From Zygnema cylindricum (taxonomy: Eukaryota; Streptophyta; Zygnematophyceae; Zygnematales; Zygnemataceae), in NCBI GenBank assembly GCA_037447655.1, contig JBBHKE010001207.1:389421-453420 (forward strand): 64,000 nucleotides of DNA, read 5' to 3'. Positions 56,480-64,000 of the stretch are shown here, one piece after another. Below the pieces are notes generated by a model, which saw only the letters and a program-made list of their open reading frames with translations, made no database searches and was not told the origin of the DNA. The translations under genes were made by a program, and so were the position numbers. The stretch's first letter is position 1. Every line of letters starts with the position of its first letter.

Positions 56480-56632
56480 TGCGTTGGCACTGAAAAGTGT
56501 ACTCGTATTTCATTCGCAATGATAAAGGAAGGGGAAAATCACGTGAACTTGTTCTCACATGTTTTAACCTTGACCTTGTGAACACACGTTATACCAACTA
56601 CATGGGGAAAATGTACCCAAATTAGAGTCATG

Positions 56633-57730
56633 TGAAACTCTGAGACCTCCATAAGTCCTCAGAGTGGACACATTCCAAGAAGCCTCTAGGATAACCGTGA
56701 CCCCTTTGTGTTTCAGCAAGAATTACTGCCACCCTGGCAAACAAAAACTCTGACCACCTTCACCATTGTGAAGGCAATACTCACCTGAGTCGATAGCATG
56801 AAGAATCTCTAAATTTGCTCCCTTGAGCAGTAAGTTATAGAGGGTCAAAGTTGACCTTTTCTACAGAAGCTCTCTGGGAGAGAGGGTCCTATCTACCAAT
56901 TTTAGAAGCTCTCTGGGAGAGAGGGTCCTATCTACCAATTTTTTCTAAGTCCTATCTCTCTCACAAACTTTATCTACTGATGTACGGACCAATCATATTA
57001 CTCCTCCGTACACAAAAGTACAACTTCCAGTATACTTTCTGTACGAATACTGTACGACATGTCCTAAATGTCGACACGTGGTATATCCGGATTCGCTCCC
57101 TTAATCCCCGGAGATGCCGCAATCCAATGTCTTTTTGCCACGTGTCATCCGATGTGGCCATGACCACAAACCGCTGAAATCCCCTTCCGCGATCTCGGCA
57201 TTCATTCCGGCCGTCCGATTAAATGCATATTTAGTAGTAGCCATAATAAATACCTGCGCAGTATTCGTTTCGCTATCGAAACAAATACGTGATACTTGTT
57301 CCTTGTCCGTACCTTAATCCGTACTTTTACATAACTGTATCTATGTATCCCGTACGTAGTTGTAGTTAAATGAATTATCCAACGTAATTATATTTAAATA
57401 ATTATCAAACCCTATACTATGTATCGTTGGATCTAGACTTAACGGTTAGGGCTACCGACTGCCGTCTATCTATCATTTGTAGGTACCATTATCAAATCCT
57501 GGTTCTGACACCAATCCTTCTAGTAAATAAACCGGTAAATAAACTATTCTATTTCCCGTAAATCTCTGGATAGCTTAGGCAGCCATGGCTCTAGCTTGCA
57601 CTCCTATTTCCCAATGACTGCGACAAGTGTGGGAGTTGGAGAGAGAAGTTAGAGATAGACTGCCTCGGCTTCTTTCTGTATTTTTATTTAGACCTAGAAA
57701 ATACTTAAAAAAGAACAATTAATTTCCACA
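56633..57730 (-). repeat. 3' LTR with a 39-bp promoter-proximal duplication
   Basis: 1098 bp. A perfect 39-bp direct duplication (56865-56903, 56904-56942) covering AGAAGCTCTCTGGGAGAG, absent from the partner LTR, largely explains the length difference. Hairpin 3 is CCTTCAC-AATG-GTGAAGG. Confidence 0.92.
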
Positions 57731-57743
57731 CTCTTATTATTTT

Positions 57744-58924
57744 CTAGTCAATCTTTAATTTTAGACCACACTTCTCCTTGCAGAAAATTAGCTTAGGGGA
57801 AGGCACAGGTTTGGTCATCATATTTGCTACCATCTCGCTATCTGGTCGGTACTCTAAACTGATTATTTTGTTTTCTACTTTCTCTCTAAAAAAGTTGAGT
57901 CTAATGTCCATATGTTTGGCTTTTAAATGATGTTTAGGATTGGCAGAAATAATGATTACTGCCTGATTATCACAAAATATTTTCTGCACACCACTCTTAA
58001 GGTGACCGAGCTCACCAAGCAAAGACTTGACCCAAATCAATTCTTTTACAACAGAGGAAGATGCCATATACTCAGCCTCCATGGTGGACTGAGCACTAAC
58101 CTTTTGCTGTTTACTACTCCAACAGCAAGCCCCATCACCCACATATAATACATATCCAGAAGTACATCTCCTCATCGGAGCATCACCATAATTGGCATCA
58201 CTCCAAGTAGTGATGTTAGTATTCTCCCCACCAAAATGTAACCATAGATCCCTAGTTCCTATCAAATATCTAACGACTTTCTTAGCTGCCTCCCAATCCC
58301 TCTTAGTGGGAGCATTTAGACTTTACTTAGCAATCCTACAGCTGCAGCTAAATCCGGTCAGGTACAATTCATAAAATAGATTAGACTTCCCACTACTTGT
58401 CTGTAAGGAATAGTCTGCATAAACTTGTGTTCTTCAAGAGATAATTCCTCGTCTAAGACTATGACTCCTTCTTCCTCACTCCCCTCACTTCCCTTCTTTA
58501 ACTCCATTGGAGTTGTACAACTATTAGCTTTATCCATCTGAAATTTTTCAAGCATGTTCCCTATTGCTTCCTTTTGAGTCAATCTTATAATCTTTCTTTC
58601 TCGGTCTCTTTCTACTTGAATTCCCAAAATATATTTTGCTTCCCCCATATCCTTCATTTCAAATCTCCCCTTAAGATCAATTTTCAGTTTATTAATTTTT
58701 TTCATTGATTTACATAAAACAAACAAATCATCAGCATAAATTGCAATAAATATAACACCTTCCTCATCTTCAAAAACATAGATTGGGTGATCTGAAATGA
58801 TCCGGATATAACCCAGACGGGTAAGGAACTCATCAAGCTTGTTATTCCACTGTCGAGGCGCCTGTTTCAAACCATAAAGAGATTTAATCAGCCGGCATAC
58901 CTTACTCTCCTCTCCTTCCTCCAC
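57744..58924 (-). pseudogene. Reverse transcriptase end and RNase H
   Basis: The frame 58358-58924 holds [29 protein letters not shown] (normally YVDD) and the connection, ending at a stop after FMNCT. The frame 57744-58265 holds RNase H: TWSDANYGDAP, AQSTMEAEYMA, FCDNQAVIII and KHMDIRLNF, and ends at the genuine pol stop. The initial RNase H segment between them is frameshifted. Confidence 0.9.
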
Positions 58925-58954
58925 AAATCCTTCGGGTTATCGCATTAAGATCTC

Positions 58955-60016
58955 TTATTCCAATTCTCCATGCAAAAAGGTTGTCTTGATGTCCATCTGG
59001 TGCACCTCCATGTCTTTCGCTGCTGCTAAACTGAGAAGTATGCGGACGGAGGGAAATTTGACGACCGGGGCAAAGGTTTCCTCGTAGTTAATTCCCTCCT
59101 TTTGTGTAAACCCCTTTGCCACTAATTGGGCCTTGTAGCGCTCAATCGTGTTATCTAGGTTCAGTTTTAATTTGAAAACCCACTTACAACCGATTGGTTT
59201 TCGGTTATGTGGAGAATCCACCAACTCCCAAGTATCGGCTGCCATAATTGAGGCCATCTCCTCATTGATGGTTGTCTTCCACCGATTCCTTTCTGGACAG
59301 GTCATCGCCTCTTCATAAGTTTGAGGTTCATCTAGGTGAGATATGTTTGTTACCTTGTTATTAACCTATTTTTCTTGCAATCTTTTCCTACTTCTCCTTC
59401 CCCCCTCAAAATCTGTGGCCGCAATAGATAGTTCTCGTGGGTTCTTTCGAACAATCTCGGCTTCTCCCCCGTCCTTTGATTACCAATCTGTTTCCACCAC
59501 GTCTTTCGCTTCGGGTAGAGTTGTCACCGGAGTTTCCGCAGCCGAGTTCTTTTCGATCTGATTTGTACCTGCAAGAATGTCATCTTCTCTAAAACCTGGA
59601 TAGTTAGGAAGTTCAAAGTCATCAGAATTTTCAGACTCAAATCTGATTTTTACTGACTTTGTATACTTGAAGGGATCCAAGGACTTTCCTTCATCCATAA
59701 CTACTAGATGATTTACTAAGATTATATCTTCGTTTTTTAGATCATATACTCTATATCCTTTCATATCCTCATCATATCCTAATAAGTATCCCGGTTTTCC
59801 TTTAGGATCTAGCTTCCAATTAGATTGATCTGTGTCTAGACTGAATACTTGACTTCCGAAAACCTTTAAGTGAGATATGTCTTGTTTTCGACCTGTCCAT
59901 CTCTCATAAGGTGTTTGATCTTTTATAGCTGAAGTAAGAACTCTATTTTTGAGGTAATTAGCAGAGTTCATTGCTTCGGCCCAAAACCTTTTTCCTATCT
60001 TCTTGTCCGACAACAT
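58955..60016 (-). pseudogene. Integrase C-terminus and reverse transcriptase core
   Basis: The frame 59480-60016 carries FWAEAMNSANYLKNRVLTSAI, GYLLGYDEDMKGYRVYDL and the acidic linker, ending at TAA. The frame 58955-59305 carries [34 protein letters not shown] and HQMDIKTTFLHGEL. Further stops stand at about 59369 and 58952. Confidence 0.9.
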
Positions 60017-60252
60017 ACTTCTAGCACTATCACTTAGTGTTCTATTTTATCTTTCAGCTACCTCATTCTGTTCTGGGTTTTTTGGAACTGTCTTTTGGTG
60101 TTGGACTCCATCTTCCCTCAGAAAATCCTCAAACTGGTTAGAAGTATACTCTCCACCATTGTCACCCCTTACTCTCTTGATTGGAGTTTCATCGAGTTTT
60201 TCGCTCCATGCTTTATATTGTCTAAAACAATCCTAAGCCTCTGACTTGTTTT

Positions 60253-61026
60253 TCAAAAAATACCCCTAGAATACCGAGACCAATCATCACTGATAGTCAT
60301 CATAAATCTCTTCCCCCCCGGTGAGGGCACTTTAGTCGGTTCCCAAATATCTGTGTGTACTAAATCTAGAATTTTTTCTCCCTTATAAGTGGTTGTTTTG
60401 AGAAAGGGTAATTTGTGTGCTTTACCTTGAGCACATCCACTACAATCACTTATATTATCACTCTCACTGAACTGAATCCCTTCCACCACTCCCATCTTTT
60501 TCATCTCTCTTAACTTATCTAGATTCACATGCCCAAGCCTCTTATGCCACATGATAATATCATGAACACCAGCATAATAAAGTTTCTTTGTTTCATTACT
60601 TAAAATCAGCCTAAACATCCCTTGGCTACCTTTCTCAACAATGAAATAGACCTCTTCCTCAAAACTAGCAGTAAAGACTTTTTCCCTACTGCTAGTAAAA
60701 AAACCCTTATCGTCTAATACAGATGTAGAGATGAGGTTTTTGTTCAGCTCCGGAAAAAACAATACATCGGAGAATGTTACTATAGATGTCTTTCCTTCTA
60801 CTAACACTTTCAGATCTACCGATCCTACAAGAGTAGTAGTGACTATCCTCCCATCACCGTACTCTATCTCTACGGTGGGAATATTTCTTATCTTAGTGAA
60901 CAAGTGCTTATCCTTACACATGTGCATAGAGGCACCTGAATCTACAATCCAGCCTGCTTCACCTTTCAATCCACCGTAAGCACATTTCTGCCTTCGTGGA
61001 ATTTCGACCATGTTTTTCGCCTCCAA
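60253..61026 (-). pseudogene. Protease and integrase N-terminal half
   Basis: 257 open codons: WIVDSGASMHM (protease, catalytic motif intact), the conserved VLFFPELNKNLISTSVLDD region, the zinc site WHKRLGHVNLDKL ... CSGCAQGKAH, and the first integrase aspartate in DLVHTDIWEP. A frameshift after DDWSRYSR ends it. The later SDNGGE motif reads GDNGGE near 60160. Confidence 0.92.
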
Positions 61027-61164
61027 CTCCTCATCTTATAGAAGCTCATCGTCCTCGTCCTCGGATTCCGCCTCGTGTACCTGTGTCACAAGGGCCTTTT
61101 TCTTTCCTCTCGCGGTTCCACCGGTTTGCCCCTCCTTTAACCGAAACTCGGTTAGCTTAGTGCA

Positions 61165-62074
61165 CTATGCCATATAATGCCCCGGTTTCTTACAAAAATG
61201 ACATAAACCTTTAGGAGCCCTTGGTCCTAACTCGTCGGTCTGATTTTTCTGCTCCCTCCCCCCATAGTTTCCAACCGGTTTTAGGGAATCCTTGTTCCTC
61301 CAATCGATCACAGCTGCCAAGGCTTGGCCACTCTTTCCTCCCTTTCGGATCTCAATCGTATTCTCCCGAACGAGAATCATCCCTACCATTGAGTTCCATA
61401 TCCACCTTGAGTCCGGCAAGTCCTGCACACGGTTGACTATGTTCTCGAACTCATCGGGAAACTTCATCAGTAAACAGTTAACCTTTTCTTTTTCACTAAC
61501 ATCTTTTCCAGCACTCTCTAGCTCCATAAAAAGTGTAGCAAGCTCATTGCAGAAATCCAACATCTTCCCCCCTTTGTATACATACTCCTTAACTTTCTGA
61601 TCAGCCAACTGTTGTTACTAAATTACCACTTTGGTACATCTCTATGAGAGACATCCAAAGATCGGATGCCTTTTCTACCTGCAAATAAAGACATGCAAGC
61701 CCTTGAGTAAGATGGCGGAGGATGAAGTGCTTTGCCGCCATATTGTTGAAGTCCCAGGTATCAGTATCATTCTCCTCGTTCCTCGGAATAGGTGACATTA
61801 ATGTTGAACCAGTTGCTATTGGTGAGGTCGTCTCCTTCTCCGTTGATTTGTCAACCGCCTCTCCTTCCTTTGTCTCCTCCGTTGAAGATAGATATGCTTT
61901 CCTTGTGAATCCGCTTCCTCCAAACCTTCGAGGGACTCTAAGACTTCATGGACGCCCCACTCGTCCACTCACTTTCCCCCAAAACCTTTTCTCGCATAGA
62001 GCTCCTATCATCATACTTTCCCAGTATATGAAGCCAGTTTCATTAAATATGGGTACCCAAGAGGGTGGGCCCAT
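61165..62074 (-). pseudogene. Gag of the 56633-63145 element
   Basis: Gag starts at the primer-site ATG (62074), reading MGPPSWVPIFNETGFIYWES. TGA replaces a codon about 43 residues in. The frame 61601-61798 (WDFNNMAAKHFILRHL) then shifts by a 2-bp deletion, and 61165-61608 carries the rest up to CHFCKKPGHYMA, where a stop (TAG) precedes the last cysteine of the knuckle. Confidence 0.9.
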
Positions 62075-62078
62075 AACC
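62064..62078 (-). promoter_or_regulatory. Primer-binding site, half-tRNA type
   Basis: GGTTATGGGCCCACC on the minus strand, identical to the site at 21566-21580, with the gag ATG inside it. Confidence 0.87.
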
Positions 62079-63145
62079 TGAAACTCTGAGACCTCCATAA
62101 GTCCTCAGAGTGGACAGCTTCCAAGAAGCCTCTAGGATAACCCTAACCCCTTTGTGTTTCAGCAAGAATTACTGCCGCCCTGGAAAACAAAGACTCTGAC
62201 CACCTTCACCTTTGTGAAGGCAAGACTCCCATGAGTCGATAGCATGAAGAATCTCTGAATTTGCTCCCCTGAGCTGTAAGTTATGGAGGGTCAAAGTTGA
62301 CATTTTGTACAGAAGCTCTCTGGGAGAGAGGGTCCTATCTACCAATTTTTTCTAAGTCCTATCTCTCTCAAAAACTCTATCTATTGATGTACGGACCAAT
62401 CATATTACTCCTCCGTACACAAAAGTACAGCTGCCGGTGTACTTTCTGTACGAATACTTTATGACATGTCCTAAATGTCGACACGTGGTATATCCGGATT
62501 CGCTCCCTTAATCCCCGGAGATGCCGCGATCCAATGTCTTTCTGCCACGTGTCATCCGATGTGGCGATGACCACAAACAGCCGAAATCCTCTTCCGCGAT
62601 CTCGGCATTCATTGTGGCCGTCCAATTAAATGCATATTTAATCGTAGCCGTAATAAATACTTGCGCGGTATTCGTTTCGCTATCCAAAAAAATGCGCGAT
62701 ACTTGTTTCTTGTCCGTACCTTAATCCGTATTTTTACATAACAGGATCTATGTATCCCGTACGCAGTTGTAGTTAAATGAATTATCCAACGTAATTGTAT
62801 GTAAATAATTATCAAACCCTATACTATGTATCGTTGGATCTAGACTTAACGGTTAGGGCTACCGGCTGCCGGCTGCCGGCTATCTATCATTTCGTAGGTA
62901 CCTGGATCAAATCTTGGTTCTAACACCAATTGTTTTAGTAAATAAACCGGTAATTAAACTAATCTATTTCCCGTAAATCTTTGGATAGCCTAGGCAACCA
63001 TAGCTCTAGCTTCCACTCCAACTTCGCAGTGACTGCGACAAGTGTGGGAGTTTGAGAGAGAAGTTAGAGATAGATTGCCTCGGCTTCTTTCTGTATTTTA
63101 ATTTAGACCTAGAATATACTTAAAAGGGAACCATTAATATCTACA
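62079..63145 (-). repeat. 5' LTR of the 56633-63145 element
   Basis: 1067 bp, the same length as the solo LTR at 3502. Hairpins: GACTC-ATGG-GAGTC and CCTTCAC-AAAG-GTGAAGG. The antisense B-box-like TGGATCAAATCTTGG is near 62903. Confidence 0.93.
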
Positions 63146-63272
63146 TCATGCATAAAATAGAGTTAAGTTTTTATCGACGAAACGGTTTAAACCCGAATTG
63201 GAGTTAATAACATTGATTCTATTTTTACACTTAATATTATTTAACACGAAGAGCGATTCACGCTATATAGTA

Positions 63273-63800
63273 CACTGTGAATCCATTATATGTTAATAAC
63301 ACTAAATTCACGCAACTAAATTTTGACCCTTAAACCCTAAAGAAAATTAATAATACTATTTTTTTTCTACCTTAATATAGGTATAATTTAATTAGCGTAA
63401 TTAACTCTAATTTGGCAGGTTATTAAATTGTGTAGTGTATGAAATGTGCCAATCCGTACAAAAACTACTAGTTATATTGTAAAAACGTACAAAAAATGTG
63501 TTAGATAAGGGAGCCGCGATCGAAAAGTGAGGGGCGCTTATAAGTGAAAGTGTTCTCAAAATTGATTCCTACCAATTAATACGGGAAAAATCACGCGAAC
63601 CTGTCCTCACAAGATCAAACTTCGACTATGTGAACATTGGTTGAATGGGCTACACTATAGGAATGTGTATCCTAATTAGCGTTAGATGTATGAATCAGAG
63701 TTAATGTTTTGTTGGCGCGAGATCATCAACCCAATATAGCGTGAATAACACTCTTTGTTTCTTTACATTAATAAAATTTTAACACTCATTACGCGTATTA
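63273..63800 (+). mobile_element. TA-flanked MITE, copy d
   Basis: The left end CACTGTGAATCC follows the TA that closes copy c. It aligns with copies a, b and c over most of its length. The right end is eroded, so the boundary is approximate. It is the only copy of the four neighbours without an LTR insertion apart from copy a, and so serves as the reference. Confidence 0.65.
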
Positions 63801-64000
63801 AAGTTAAAATACCCATCTAGTACAGGTAGTGAATGTGTGGACAATTCATAGGTTTGAAATTGTTTACGCAAATAAATTTAGGGAATTGATCATTGCAGTG
63901 ACTATTTTGGTTGCGCATAGTCAATGACGTCACTTTGTCATAGATATTACATTTTAAGTACACATTGGTACTATTAATGTACCGTTGAGTTTAAATTTGA
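63801..64000. other. Unassigned window end
   Basis: AT-rich; nothing recognisable. Confidence 0.4.

Larger units (their letters stand above)
56633..63145 (-). mobile_element. Full-length reverse-strand copia element (family A)
   Basis: 6513 bp with LTRs at 56633-57730 and 62079-63145 and a perfect target duplication TCATG (56628-56632, 63146-63150). Close to the element at 20518. A perfect primer site lies at 62064-62078. Pol has about ten stops or frameshifts, including loss of the YVDD valine (YADD). Confidence 0.95.
46450..63270 (+). mobile_element. TA-flanked MITE copy c, split three times
   Basis: The pieces 46450-46647, 55488-55555, 56480-56632 and 63151-63270 add up to about 539 bp and, once joined, align with the copy at 63273. 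The left end CACTATATCGTGAATC follows TA (46448-46449). The right end, reversed, CTATATAGCGTGAATC, is followed by TA (63271-63272), which also serves as the left flank of the next copy. Copies c and d are therefore head-to-tail neighbours. Confidence 0.72.

Overview
The window looks like repeat-dense intergenic DNA from a land plant. No conventional host protein gene, rRNA or standard tRNA gene could be supported. Nearly every base that can be explained belongs to a mobile element: Ty1/copia LTR retrotransposons (several LTR subfamilies of one lineage), two hAT transposons, short TAA-flanked (PIF/Harbinger-like) and TA-flanked (Tc1/mariner-like) MITEs, and a TRIM-like array. A plant host is suggested by the copia primer-binding site. 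It complements the anticodon region of initiator tRNA-Met with the stem bases I recall for plants rather than animals. The BED/DUF659 hAT transposases also fit a plant. Species cannot be told.

Layout. 1-20 kb: a 5'-truncated copia end whose LTR abuts an inverted LTR; a foldback MITE; a Harbinger-like MITE split by a solo LTR; a complete hAT element with 8-bp target duplications and a decayed transposase (5707-8843); two more Harbinger-like MITEs (9567-10262, 12928-13699); a mariner-like MITE (10497-10997); a TRIM-like array of three LTRs, each with a tRNA-like cloverleaf (11416-12085); an LTR fragment; and a second, more decayed hAT transposase (15984-17926). 20-63 kb: two neighbouring MITEs of about 0.5 kb have been blown up to about 43 kb by nested LTR elements. 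The first (20261-46374) was split by a full copia element (20518-26963) and by an older one (27160-46311). The older one took in two reverse-strand elements (29502-37017 and 38092-45591), and each of those took in a solo LTR. The second MITE (46450-63270) holds a reverse-strand element with an internal 1.2-kb duplication (46648-55487), a solo LTR (55556-56479) and another full reverse-strand element (56633-63145). A third MITE copy follows to about 63800.

How the parts work. All copia copies carry, or derive from, one gag-pol frame: Gag, CCHC knuckle, DSG protease, HHCC/D,D35E integrase, YxDD reverse transcriptase and RNase H. Every copy has stops or frameshifts, so none looks autonomous. Promoter, primer site and polypurine tract are still recognisable.

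Most interesting signals: (1) a row of short AGGG-loop hairpins near the 3' end of the LTRs, whose stems covary between subfamilies; (2) a half-tRNA type primer site whose ATG, the complement of the CAU anticodon, is also the apparent gag start codon; (3) tRNA-like cloverleaves inside TRIM LTRs; (4) a tRNA T-arm/B-box-like hairpin antisense in the copia LTRs; (5) three LTR insertions without target-site duplication.
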